From Protula sp. h YS-2021 (taxonomy: Eukaryota; Annelida; Polychaeta; Sabellida; Serpulidae), in NCBI GenBank assembly GCA_949752745.1, contig CATKHT010000044.1:1-64000 (forward strand): 64,000 nt of DNA, written 5' to 3'. The notes beneath the pieces are model-generated. The model was not told where the DNA came from. It did not search any database and was given only the letters and a program-made list of their open reading frames with translations. Position 1 is the stretch's first letter. Each line of letters begins with the position of its first letter. The position numbers were made by a program, and so were the translations under genes. This document shows, in pieces, positions 51,961 through 60,800 of the stretch.

Positions 51961-52279
51961 ACGTATTCGAGCGAACCAGCCGTTTCTTCACTTGCTTGCA
52001 CGCAGTGGGCCTAAACGACGTAAATCCTTGCTACAGCAAGCTACAAAGGAGGAATTAACAAGCTTGTTTGAAATTTGTTTGAATATATTGCAAGGACATT
52101 TACCCTTAAGCTCAAAACGGTTTAAGGAATTTAAACGTGAACGTCATACGCTTCGTACTCTAGCAGATAAGAAGATATCCCTTCGACGAAAAAAGAAGTT
52201 GATTAATCAGAAAGGAGGATTCATTGGAGTTATTGCTAGATTGGCATTGCCCTTGTTAGCCAAACTGCTGCTAAAATGA
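51953..52279 (+). CDS. Basic virion protein with hydrophobic C-terminal helix (adenovirus pX-like candidate)
   Basis: 108 aa. Very basic body (KRRKSLLQQ, FKEFKRERH, KKISLRRKKK) followed by QKGG at residues 86-89 and a hydrophobic/amphipathic terminal helix at 90-108. QKGG-F fits the adenain consensus (M/I/L/N/Q)XGG-X, so the element's own protease may release the helix. In adintoviruses small basic proteins of this place and shape have been compared with adenovirus core protein pX. Homology by sequence alone is weak. Starts inside the ATPase frame and overlaps the next frame by 4 nt. Confidence 0.65.
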   Translation: MSKRIRANQPFLHLLARSGPKRRKSLLQQATKEELTSLFEICLNILQGHLPLSSKRFKEFKRERHTLRTLADKKISLRRKKKLINQKGGFIGVIARLALPLLAKLLLK

Positions 52280-52857
52280 AACATACGATGAAAATGGTCC
52301 TCATTCCTGAATATGAATATAAAATGTTGCTAGAAAAGAAGGGAAAACATGGTGAAATCAAAACGAAAGTGAATAAACTTTTACGTGGGAAGCGAACGCG
52401 TGAAAAGGTTATTGAAATGTCTCAACTTCTTGGCCGTCATTTACGAACAAGTCAGTCTAGACAGCAAAAGCCCTCATCATCATCATCACCACCTGAAAAG
52501 CCAGAAAAGTTATTTTTAAGTCATTTTCAACCTATCTATCATGGAAAAGTAACACAACTTTTAGCCGAACTGAAGAAATATGGTACAACATGGTCAGAGA
52601 AGAATGAACTTGTGTTGAAAACGGGCGATATTATAGCAAATTCCAACATGGTTGATTTGATGAAAGAAGCATTGGTGGCGACAAGAAGAAAAGAACGAGC
52701 CATACCACCACATGGCTGGCATCCGTTTATCCAGGAAATTGTTGATGCTAATATTCCAAAAACAATGTTTAGTAAAAAGATCACTCGTGACGACATTACA
52801 ACAGAAATGAAACAACGTCAACAAAGACGGTTTCCTGAAGGATGGGAAAATTTTTAA
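52276..52857 (+). CDS. Conserved Polinton protein of unknown function, between pX-like and capsid genes
   Basis: 193 aa. Basic, with a Ser/Pro-rich linker (residues ~66-78) separating an N-terminal helical half from a C-terminal half that includes LVLKTGDIIANSNMVDLM and RAIPPHGWHPFIQEIVDANIP. No catalytic motif is visible. The position in the virion cluster and the 4-nt overlap upstream suggest a structural or assembly role; I cannot name the family. Confidence 0.6.
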   Translation: MKHTMKMVLIPEYEYKMLLEKKGKHGEIKTKVNKLLRGKRTREKVIEMSQLLGRHLRTSQSRQQKPSSSSSPPEKPEKLFLSHFQPIYHGKVTQLLAELKKYGTTWSEKNELVLKTGDIIANSNMVDLMKEALVATRRKERAIPPHGWHPFIQEIVDANIPKTMFSKKITRDDITTEMKQRQQRRFPEGWENF

Positions 52858-53063
52858 CATGGCTGAAAGAGCTATGTTGTTGTTGTGAGGAAGATAAATC
52901 AACTATTCCTGTGAAGATCAGATGTACAATTGCTTGTTGTGAAGGAGAAGTCATAGATCATCTAGATCATCATCATGATGTGAAAGACCATTTGCATACT
53001 TGGTCGAATGGCGCGCGCTATCGTGAAGTATATAGACAACGTCAACGCACCTATACCATTTAG
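52842..53063 (+). CDS. Small candidate N-myristoylated Cys4 protein
   Basis: 73 aa, overlapping the previous frame by 16 nt. It starts MGKFLT, which fits the G-x-x-x-S/T N-myristoylation pattern once Met is removed, followed by an amphipathic segment and four consecutive Cys (12-15), an arrangement suited to palmitoylation. A His/Asp-rich region (HLDHHHDVKDHLH) follows, then a basic tail. It has no membrane span of its own. Possible roles are membrane association during assembly or exit; this is inference from the motif only. Confidence 0.5.
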   Translation: MGKFLTWLKELCCCCEEDKSTIPVKIRCTIACCEGEVIDHLDHHHDVKDHLHTWSNGARYREVYRQRQRTYTI

Positions 53064-53075
53064 TTCCCATCCATC

Positions 53076-53834
53076 ATGCAGTCGACAAGCTTTTACATTA
53101 CTTTGCCTAGCAATGCGAGTATGACCTATTATCCCAACAACAAGGCTTCGAATTATCAAATTCGTATGCCTCGAACCATCTATCTGAATGGAAAATATGA
53201 AGTGGCTTTAGCTGAAATTCAATATCCACATACATGGACAACGATGAGACAGGGCATGGACTATTCTATTCAGTATCGACAAGAACTATTCGATGATCCT
53301 ATTCTTAGCACTCTCGATATTCCTTATGGGTACTATAGAACCATACAAGAACTATGTGAGGCAGTCAATGAAGAAGCGACTAATGCTCTGAAACTTACAG
53401 AAGCTATTCGACTAAAGTATGATAAAATTAGACGACGTGTGTTTCTATTTCTCGATTATGGTTATGAAGTGTCTTTTTCCACTGGATTGGCTGAGATTTT
53501 AGGATTTATCCCAGATCAATGGTATACTGAAACATGTACAGCTGAACATAAAGCGGATGTGAAACAGGGGTTTTATACACTGTATGTGTATTGTAGCATT
53601 TGTGAACCACAAGTTGTTGGTGATTATTATGTGCCTTTGCTACGTTCTGTTGGCATACAAGGCCATGATGGTGACATTATCATGAAAACGTACGGCGAAC
53701 CGCATTATGTTCCTGTAAACACGTCCAAATTTGACGTGATAGAAATGAATATTAAGGACGACACAGGCTATAATGTTCCATTTCAAACTGGAAAGGTGAT
53801 CTGTAAACTTCATTTTCGACCAAAAGCAATATGA
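53076..53834 (+). CDS. Minor capsid protein (penton, single jelly-roll candidate)
   Basis: 252 aa. N-terminal ITLPSNASMTYYPNNKASNYQIRMP and KYEVALAEIQYPHTW are characteristic of Polinton minor capsid (penton) proteins, followed by beta-rich sequence and a conserved YVYCSICEPQVVGD segment. The expected fold is a single jelly-roll forming the capsid vertices. It sits directly before the pVI-like and major capsid genes, the usual order. A TATA-like GTATATAG lies ~50 nt upstream. Fully open frame of normal length. Confidence 0.82.
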   Translation: MQSTSFYITLPSNASMTYYPNNKASNYQIRMPRTIYLNGKYEVALAEIQYPHTWTTMRQGMDYSIQYRQELFDDPILSTLDIPYGYYRTIQELCEAVNEEATNALKLTEAIRLKYDKIRRRVFLFLDYGYEVSFSTGLAEILGFIPDQWYTETCTAEHKADVKQGFYTLYVYCSICEPQVVGDYYVPLLRSVGIQGHDGDIIMKTYGEPHYVPVNTSKFDVIEMNIKDDTGYNVPFQTGKVICKLHFRPKAI

Positions 53835-54172
53835 AAGCTTATACACACGATCCGTCTGCATATCGCAACCATTTTCTTCGTCAAGTGGGCGGGGAATTAC
53901 CAGGATTCAAAGGAGCGCGAATCCAATATGGCGATGGTATTGGTTCCATACTGGGATCATTGGCTCGCAAAGCTATTCCACTACTTAAGGCTGGGGCTAA
54001 GATCGTTGCGCCACATCTTAAGAAGGCTGCAAAGAATGTCGCGAAAGATGTGACGGGTCGAGTAGCAGAACGTGTGTTTGGTGAACAAAAGCGTATGCAA
54101 CCAACGAAACGTGCCAGAAGACGAAAAACAGCCAGACGGATAACATCAAAATATCGCAAAGATATTTTTTGA
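53831..54172 (+). CDS. Membrane-active minor virion protein candidate (adenovirus pVI-like)
   Basis: 113 aa, overlapping the minor capsid frame by 4 nt. Two adenain-type motifs occur at residues 18-22 (QVGG-E) and 32-36 (QYGD-G), just before a Gly/Ala/Lys-rich amphipathic helix (about 37-73) and a strongly basic tail (87-113). Adenovirus pVI has the same plan, a cleaved N-terminal peptide and an amphipathic helix that disturbs endosomal membranes. Length and position fit adintovirus pVI-like proteins. Sequence similarity is too low to be certain. Confidence 0.65.
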   Translation: MKAYTHDPSAYRNHFLRQVGGELPGFKGARIQYGDGIGSILGSLARKAIPLLKAGAKIVAPHLKKAAKNVAKDVTGRVAERVFGEQKRMQPTKRARRRKTARRITSKYRKDIF

Positions 54173-54176
54173 AATC

Positions 54177-55550
54177 ATGTCTCTCATTCATAATCATTCG
54201 TGTGAATGTAGTCTTTCTCCATTGGAATGGTTTCACGTACCACCAACGCAAACTGCTGTAGAGAAAAGTTATAATGTTGACTATCAACCACTTACAAGCA
54301 TTAGAGAAGGCGCTCCAATAGAATTCTACATTCCTGCGAGTACAGAAGAATATCTGGATTTAAAGAACAGCAAACTTCATATTGTATGTCGCATTCTAAA
54401 GGCTGATGGAACAGCGTGTGGCGCAGATGATAATGTCTCTTGCATCAATGATGTGTTTAATGGGTTATGGTCTAATATTGAATTGTTTCTGAATGATCGT
54501 TTGGTTTCGCATAGCAACAATACTCATGGTTATACCAGCATTATCTCTCATCTCATCCATGATTCGGAAGAAAGTCTGCATTCTGAGCGCTCTATGCGTC
54601 TCATGTACAAGGATACTGCTGGGTCAATGAATAGTCATGAGGTGAAAAGACCTAATCATGAACAATATGTATCCGGGTTTCATGTCAATGCCGACGGTGG
54701 TGACTTGGCTGAGCAAGGCAATAATGGCTTACATCATCGTTATTTGCATACTCGTCTTAGCCGTGATGTTATGCTCGCAGGTGGTTTAAGGATAGATTTG
54801 TTTGAGCAGGATCGTTATCTTCCGAATGGCATCAGTTTGAAATTGCGTTTCCATAGGCAAAAAGATGACTATGTATTGATGGCTGTAAATAATACCTATA
54901 AGGTAGAAGTGAAAGAGGCATTTTTAACCATTCGCAAAGTGAGGGTGAGTCCAGGTATTCAGTTAGGACATGCAGATGCATTGATGAAAAGTCCTGCCAA
55001 GATCATCATCACTAGAAAAGAATGTAAAGTCTTGGCCATTCCAGCAGGATTTCAGTCTTTTGTGAAAGATAACATCTTTTTGGGTCAATTACCAAATCGT
55101 ATTGTCATTGGTCTGGTTCATAATGAAGCTTTTGGTGGATCAGTATTGAGGAATCCATACAATTTTGATCATTTTAATCTGGACTATATGCAACTGTACA
55201 CGGATGGTGAACCAGTTCTATCCAAACCTCTCAAGCTTGACATTACACAGAACAAATACCTGAACGCTTTTGAAACGCTTTACAAATCGTTTGATCGGTT
55301 GAATGGTGAGAAAAGTTCCATTATAAAACGGGAAGATTGGCCTAGAGGTTATGCTTTATTTTCGTTTGACTTAACACCGGATTATGATGGTGATGATCAT
55401 TTCCCCCTGATCAAGCATGGGAATTTGCGGCTAGAAATGAACTTTGCTAGGGCTTTGCAACCTACCATCAATGTCATTGTCTATGCTGAATTTGACAACA
55501 TTATTGAGATCAGTGCCAATCGCAGCATCCAATTCGACTACCAGTCATGA
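54177..55550 (+). CDS. Major capsid protein (double jelly-roll hexon)
   Basis: 457 aa. The N-terminus has PLEWFHVPPTQTAVEKS and REGAPIEFYIPASTEEYLDLKNSKL. Later come FNGLWSNIELFLNDRLVS, a GRE-like RLSRDVMLAGGLRIDLFEQDRYLPNGI region and a terminal YALFSFDLTPDYDGDD strand. This is the Polinton major capsid family, which also appears in invertebrate gene sets as F54H12.2-like proteins. The double jelly-roll trimer forms the icosahedral shell. The full length is open and the last 4 nt overlap the protease gene. Confidence 0.92.
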   Translation: MSLIHNHSCECSLSPLEWFHVPPTQTAVEKSYNVDYQPLTSIREGAPIEFYIPASTEEYLDLKNSKLHIVCRILKADGTACGADDNVSCINDVFNGLWSNIELFLNDRLVSHSNNTHGYTSIISHLIHDSEESLHSERSMRLMYKDTAGSMNSHEVKRPNHEQYVSGFHVNADGGDLAEQGNNGLHHRYLHTRLSRDVMLAGGLRIDLFEQDRYLPNGISLKLRFHRQKDDYVLMAVNNTYKVEVKEAFLTIRKVRVSPGIQLGHADALMKSPAKIIITRKECKVLAIPAGFQSFVKDNIFLGQLPNRIVIGLVHNEAFGGSVLRNPYNFDHFNLDYMQLYTDGEPVLSKPLKLDITQNKYLNAFETLYKSFDRLNGEKSSIIKREDWPRGYALFSFDLTPDYDGDDHFPLIKHGNLRLEMNFARALQPTINVIVYAEFDNIIEISANRSIQFDYQS

Positions 55551-55984
55551 ACACGAAGCAGATTGATGCCATATTGAGTCATGATGTCATGACCAAAGAC
55601 TTGTTTCAAGGCGTGTTTGCCATGGACCAGTTACCGTCTTTACAACGCGGCGCCTATGTGATCAACACAGACGATCAAGATGAACCAGGAGAACATTGGG
55701 TGGCAGTGTATTATGATAAAGACCCTGTGAAATATTTTGACTCTTATGGACTGTTCCCTCTCGATGATCGTTTAGACATGTTTTTAAGAAATGACTATAT
55801 GTATAATTCTATCTCATTACAAACGCCAATATCATCGTCATGTGGTTTTTATTGTGTCTATTATATATTGCATAGAGCTCGAGGTCAGAGTATGTTTGAT
55901 ATTGTGAATATATTAAAAAGAAAGGATGGTGATTTTATTGTAAAGGATTTTGTATATAGACATTATAAACCATTGTTTTATTAA
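55547..55984 (+). CDS. Adenain-like cysteine protease (Ulp1/C5-type maturation protease)
   Basis: 145 aa. Catalytic residues are visible in the usual order: His50 (GEHWVAVYY), Asp65 (KYFDSYG), Gln92 oxyanion (LQTP) and Cys99 (SSSCGFYCVYY). The family cleaves precursor virion proteins after (M/I/L/N/Q)XGG or XGX-G motifs; matching motifs are present in the small basic proteins at 51953 and 53831. It is shorter than adenovirus adenain (~204 aa) but normal for Polintons. The frame overlaps the major capsid gene by 4 nt and is the last gene of the + arm. Confidence 0.93.
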   Translation: MNTKQIDAILSHDVMTKDLFQGVFAMDQLPSLQRGAYVINTDDQDEPGEHWVAVYYDKDPVKYFDSYGLFPLDDRLDMFLRNDYMYNSISLQTPISSSCGFYCVYYILHRARGQSMFDIVNILKRKDGDFIVKDFVYRHYKPLFY

Positions 55985-56157
55985 TGTTGTTGTTGTTATA
56001 TTAGTTAAGTTGTTGTTGTTATATTAGTTAAGTTGTTGTTGTTGTTATATTAGTTAAGTTGTTGTTGTTGTTGTTATATTAGTTAAGTTGTTGTTGTTGT
56101 TGTTATATTAGTTAAGTTGTTGTTGTTATATTAGTTAAGTTGTTGTTGTTAAATAAA
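55985..56157 (+). repeat. TTG/TATATTAGTTAAG tandem repeat and polyA signal at the arm junction
   Basis: About seven units of (TTG)nTTATATTAGTTAAG, followed by AATAAA at 56152-56157, a likely polyadenylation signal for the + arm. The TTAGTTAAG word is shared with the spacer before the integrase. Confidence 0.85.
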
Positions 56158-56179
56158 ACAAACCAAGTTTTCAAACAAC

Positions 56180-56424
56180 TGTCTTGTTTATTGTGTTGTA
56201 CATACGTTTATTTACAAATTCTTAACTACAAACACTATTTACAAACACTATTTACAAAGTTTACAAACACTATTTACAAACTCTTAACTACAAACGCTAT
56301 TTACACTATTTACAAATTCTTAACTACAAATTCTATTTACACTATTTACAAACTTTTATTTACACTATTTACACTATTTACAAAATTCTTTACTACAAAC
56401 TCTTAACTACAAAGTCTATTTACA
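56180..56424. repeat. AT-rich CTATTTACAAA tandem repeat, 3' region of the minus arm
   Basis: Degenerate units of ACAAACTCTTAACTACAAA and CACTATTTACA. Several TTTATT words (AATAAA on the minus strand, near 56186, 56208 and 56347) are candidate polyadenylation signals for minus-strand genes. Confidence 0.8.
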
Positions 56425-56799
56425 CTATTTACAAACACATTCATTTTTCAATACATTCATCAATGAATACCATTCATTAGAATCTAAATTGATATAGGTA
56501 TCATAGACATTACATCCATGTTTGTAAATGCTATGAAAGCTCACATAACACACATCACCAAACTTTATCACTTTAACAGTTACATGTTCAGACAGTTTCA
56601 GTTCATATCCTTCTTCTAAGTCAATGTCCATCACACGCATAGGTTGTGTCAGCTCAATGGATTTGGTGCCTCGTGTAAGCCATATTTCTGTTTCTTTGAA
56701 TTCAAGCGTTAGGTTCTTTCCAATCCAATGCTTGTAACAACGCGTTCCATTCCACTGTGTTGAGGGTGATGTAGTCATAGTTTTCTGTAAGCTCGTCAT
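56425..56799 (-). CDS. Small PC4-like family protein, minus arm, last gene
   Basis: 124 aa from ATG 56799 (117 from ATG 56778). Its core (about residues 28-120) is beta-rich and ends VCYVSFHSIYKHG ... YINLDSNEWYSLMNVL. This aligns with the EW-x2-L motif of the PC4-like proteins at 57487, 56702 and 48023. The first ~30 codons overlap the 3' end of the upstream frame and look like that frame read in a shifted register, so the two may descend from a two-domain gene or use frameshifting. Single-stranded DNA binding is inferred from family resemblance only. Confidence 0.55.
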   Translation of the reverse strand: MTSLQKTMTTSPSTQWNGTRCYKHWIGKNLTLEFKETEIWLTRGTKSIELTQPMRVMDIDLEEGYELKLSEHVTVKVIKFGDVCYVSFHSIYKHGCNVYDTYINLDSNEWYSLMNVLKNECVCK

Positions 56800-57043
56800 A
56801 TTGGCGAAATTGTATAAACACGTCTAAGCAGTTCTCAGTCACACGCACTTCTAATTCATTTGAGACTGCTAGGAGAAAGCCAGGTATCCTGAACTTCTCT
56901 AGATGGTCTTTCAACACGGATTGGTCATCAAGTGATAGGACGAGATACTGTCCAAAATGTCTTAGCACAATGTCATCATATTCGTTTCTCAGATATGAGA
57001 ACCCATGCGTAATTGGTTTATATTCCGTTAAAAAGTCTTCCAT
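56702..57043 (-). CDS. Small PC4-like family protein, minus arm
   Basis: 113 aa from ATG 57043; a slightly longer reading needs a TTG start. Pattern: YLVLSLDD strand, FLLAVSNELEVRVTE, LDVFIQFRQYDEL and YITLNTVEWNALLQALDW, matching the terminal strand-helix of PC4-like proteins. It overlaps the next downstream frame by ~77-98 nt. Unrecognised outside this family resemblance. Confidence 0.58.
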   Translation of the reverse strand: MEDFLTEYKPITHGFSYLRNEYDDIVLRHFGQYLVLSLDDQSVLKDHLEKFRIPGFLLAVSNELEVRVTENCLDVFIQFRQYDELTENYDYITLNTVEWNALLQALDWKEPNA

Positions 57044-57101
57044 CTCGTTCAACAGTCAGATGAACTATGAGCTGTCTCCTTGTCTGCAAAGACGTTTTTT
57101 T

Positions 57102-57473
57102 TTATGCTCGCAAGATGGCGAAGAGTGGATGTTGTATCACTTCTAGGAATCGTAAGACTGCGCGCCAGTTCTTGATATCAAAGATGATTAAATCTGTATA
57201 TGGTGTATCTGGTACAACTCCCTTATAATCCTCTGGATAATCCTGTAAAAGATTTCTACAGATTTCTACACGTATGTTAGAATCATATTCAGCCACTGTC
57301 ACTTCCACTTTATTTTCAAGTCTACGTTTAAACCCAGCTTCAAGTGGTATGTTTTTAAAGTCTTTCCACACTTCAGGTTTAAACCGATGATAACTTGTCT
57401 TAGAATCTAGTATCACTTCATTCCTCTCATTGACAGTAAGGTAAACACCACCGTTCAGCATGAGTGCATTCAT
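57102..57473 (-). CDS. Small PC4-like family protein, minus arm
   Basis: 123 aa from ATG 57473, starting 13 nt after the stop of the clear PC4 member. The segments GGVYLTVNERNEVI, FKRRLENKVEVTV, IRVEICRNLLQDY and LIIFDIKNWRAVLRFLEVI align with the other members (conserved aromatic plus helix at the end). Likely a diverged paralogue. Function is unknown; binding of replicating single-stranded DNA is a reasonable guess from family and location. Confidence 0.58.
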   Translation of the reverse strand: MNALMLNGGVYLTVNERNEVILDSKTSYHRFKPEVWKDFKNIPLEAGFKRRLENKVEVTVAEYDSNIRVEICRNLLQDYPEDYKGVVPDTPYTDLIIFDIKNWRAVLRFLEVIQHPLFAILRA

Positions 57474-57486
57474 GATTGTTACCTTG

Positions 57487-57834
57487 TTATGACTTGTCGT
57501 CTTGTCTGCGAAGCCTTTTATCCACTTCTTTCACCTGCTTCTTCATCATTTTCCATTCAGGTATTGTCAGCAAAATTCCCTTTTTCGTTGGACGGTTTTT
57601 TCCAGTCCCCTCATCTCTGAGGTATTTGCGAATGTTTACCACACCTTCATTACTTTGTTTCATAATCTTGATATACTTTCCATTGCCTAGAGAAAGCATT
57701 CCATCCCACGACTGTGGTGTTGGTACCGTCGTCTCCACTTTTAATTTCTTAATGGTAGTATCAGGATGTTTCACTTTCATGTCTTTCACCGTATCTGCTA
57801 GAGTATCCATATCCGTTGGTGCAGATCTTTTCAT
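57487..57834 (-). CDS. PC4/p15-like single-stranded DNA-binding protein
   Basis: 115 aa from ATG 57834. Residues ~47-105 match the PC4 coactivator domain: GNGKYIKIMK strand, VVNIRKYLRDEG, GKNRPTKKGILLTIPEW and a following amphipathic helix. PC4 dimers bind melted double-stranded or single-stranded DNA in transcription and replication. Its N-terminal ~40 residues are basic and polar. It has its own TATATAAGG box at 57888-57896, which overlaps the polymerase stop codon. It is the best-conserved member of a family of at least five in this element. Confidence 0.8.
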   Translation of the reverse strand: MKRSAPTDMDTLADTVKDMKVKHPDTTIKKLKVETTVPTPQSWDGMLSLGNGKYIKIMKQSNEGVVNIRKYLRDEGTGKNRPTKKGILLTIPEWKMMKKQVKEVDKRLRRQDDKS

Positions 57835-57887
57835 GTTGACGCTTCAGTGTTCACACCACAACTAACTCTCAAGTTGAAGTGTCTCCC

Positions 57888-57896
57888 CCTTATATA
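57888..57896 (-). promoter_or_regulatory. TATA box TATATAAGG containing the polymerase stop codon
   Basis: The TAA ending polymerase B (57890-57892) is part of this box, which lies ~54 bp before the PC4-like start codon. Confidence 0.7.
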
Positions 57897-60800
57897 CTGT
57901 AATGCCCATGCGCCAAAGTGGAATAGCCATCACTCATCACATATCGCTTGTCATCAAAGGGAGAGAGAGCCACTTTCCTCAACTTCTCCGAGAAGATCTG
58001 GTGGTTATGACTTCGAATGATGTGTCCTGTAGTCATCGTTTGCGTTTGGTTGAACAAACTGTCTCTATACTGCTGATGTTTCATCCGTCTTTGACACGCG
58101 CGAGTGATGCCTTTGGCCGTACGTTTTTCTTTCCCACCATACATCATACTATACATTTTCGGCCGAAGTCCAACAAACTCTTCAATGGGAATGCCCGCCG
58201 TCTCATCTTTCATTTTCCCAAGCACTTTCTTGTTCACGTTGGAATGTAGGAAATGATCTGGCGGATAGTCACTTGTGTCGAACAAGTCAGCATCTTCCTG
58301 CATGTCTTTGTATATATCTTCCGTTTCTATGTCATAACATAGACTGTCGGTGTCGCTGAACAAGAGTTTGGCGTTGGGATACTTGGTCATGATGTAGTTG
58401 TAATGAAAGTGGAACATGAGCACCTTGCTGAGGTCGAGAATGGTGAACCCAGCTTGAATGGGTTTATCCAGAAGCAGATCCACTTTGCGCAAATGTACCG
58501 CGGTCAAATCTTCGTTGAAAATTCTAAATTTGTGGAAGGAAGGTTTGGCTACAAGTTTCTTGAACCGCTTTTCCTGGTGAACAAGTTCCACATTCATGCG
58601 CTTTCTTACATTTTCCATGGTTTTGCCAAACACCGAGTTGTTCATCAATTTGAAGAAGTCTTTCTCAAACGGGTTCTTGGCCAACTTTCTCTTTTCCGTG
58701 TTCAAGGAGATGTATTTTGCCAACCATTTGCTCTGTGCAAACATGATGGCACGATGCACCTTCGTGACTTTCAATCCCAGTGAGACATATTGCTGTAAAT
58801 TTCTATAATGAAGCACATATTTCTTCTTGTCACACAAGTTGGGAATGAGCTTTTCACTAGGTTTGCCTTTCATGTTTAGATCTTTCCGTAGCTTCTGACT
58901 ATGTTTTGACAATTCTCCCACTTTCACACATTTCCGTTCTGGAGCCACTGGATAGTGATTATGATGATCATGGATTGAATATGGGTATTCCAAATCCACT
59001 TCTAAAATGTATCCAATCTCGTCATCTTCATCCACATCCATAAAGTCAATGGATTCTGGCTCGCTCACCCACATAAATCCACTTTCCGGCATGCTTTGCG
59101 ACATAGCCCAGCCATACAAGTTGTTTGCATCCAGGTAAGTCAAGTAGTTGGTTGGTTTCAAGGGATCGTAATCTGCTACGTAGGGGTTATTTGCTTTCGC
59201 ATACTTGTGTGTGATGACAGATATTCCTCCACGTAAACCTTGTTCAACCATTTGGTACATGTCAATGTCGTTGATCAATTCCAATTTCACCTTTGTCGCT
59301 TTCAACATGGCATCCCACGACAGTCCTGGCGCTGTATAGTAGTGAGCAGGATCCAATTCATACGTGTTGAGACATACGTGACGAAAGTTTTCAAACACGT
59401 CAGCCAGCAGCAACACATCTGATTTCAGGTACAAGTCATGGTATTCGCTAAATGTAGTACAGTGGAATGTCTCCCACACCTTCTGCGCATGCGCATAATC
59501 CTCATCGCTAATGTCTTCTTCACTGAGTAGACTGTAAAACTTGTCTTTGGACGGCAGTTGTGTTTCAGCAAACTTGGATGGCTCATCCACGTAATCATAA
59601 GGGTACACTCCCTTTCTCAACAGTAACTCTTGTTGGTCACTATCGTGAATGTGTGACGTCATGTGATAAAAGTTGTCTTTCCCTTCTGCTGCCAGGTTGG
59701 AGACCAACTTCTGTAGAGAAGTACTCATGAACTGAAAGCTGTCTGTAAATTTCAGATTGCTCATGGTGAATGCAATATATTTCTCAACGGTGTTGGGAAT
59801 GACTGTAATCCTTTCGTTTTTGAACTTTCCAATTTCTTCCATGATCAAATGGCTGTCATAGCCTCGGAAATTGTGGAAAAACACAGGAATGATGAAAGAA
59901 TCTTCAACATCCTGCTGATCTTTTCGAAATCGAAATTGTAAATTGCATTCATTATGTGCAGCTCCGCGGTATTTGCCATTGATATGATCATGATCTCTCA
60001 CACGATCTGCTCCTAGAGGCTCATGACAAATGTAGCAATCTGTGGCGTTCTTATAATGCTCTTCATCTTCATGAGTCATCACCATTTTCTTTGGCTGTAG
60101 CAAGCCATGCACAATACGATCACGCTCATTCACCATATGGTTTAAAAAGACTTTCACAGCATTATCGCCTCGATATACGACTGGAGCACGTGTATCATAT
60201 TGGCTCACAACCACGTAGGCAAAGCTGTTTGGACGATGATGTTGATACTTGTCTCCTTCATGCTTTTTCGTGAAACATTCAAAGTCCGCATAAATGACAA
60301 ACGGCGCTCGCTGTTGTTTGGCTACATTCTTGAACTTGATGAAGGGTTCCTTGGGGAATGATAAACGTTGTGCTCCATGCTTGCCACACACTTCACGATG
60401 CTTGTCTAACAGATCTTGTCGCCTAAACCCATGAAGACAGTTGAAACAATAAAAAGCTACACCATTATGCTTTGATCGATAAGCCATCAGTCTGCTGAAA
60501 TTCTTGATGAGGCAATAATGTCTTGTCTTGTCATTGCTAATCAAAAGCAAGTTGATTTCTCTCGCACTGTTGGCGCTGGTGTTTCGGCTGAGTTGTATGG
60601 GAACAACGACATCATGTTCATATCCAAACACGTTAATGGACACATCATTCTCCTTTTCAAACTTTGGAATGTCTGTAATCGGTGTTGGAAATGTCATGCC
60701 TTCTACCTTCAATTCGTTCTCAAATGGTGTGTAATGACTCACGCGGCAAGGACTGTTTGTTGAAGGGTGAAGGTGAGCCAATACAGACCATAAGAAACAT

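Noticed and set aside
54177..55550. Host F54H12.2-like gene
   Set aside because: That label in animal gene sets traces to Polinton capsid proteins; here it lies within a defined element.
55547..55984. Host SUMO/Ulp1 protease
   Set aside because: Size, lack of introns and position beside the major capsid gene fit the Polinton adenain-like protease instead.
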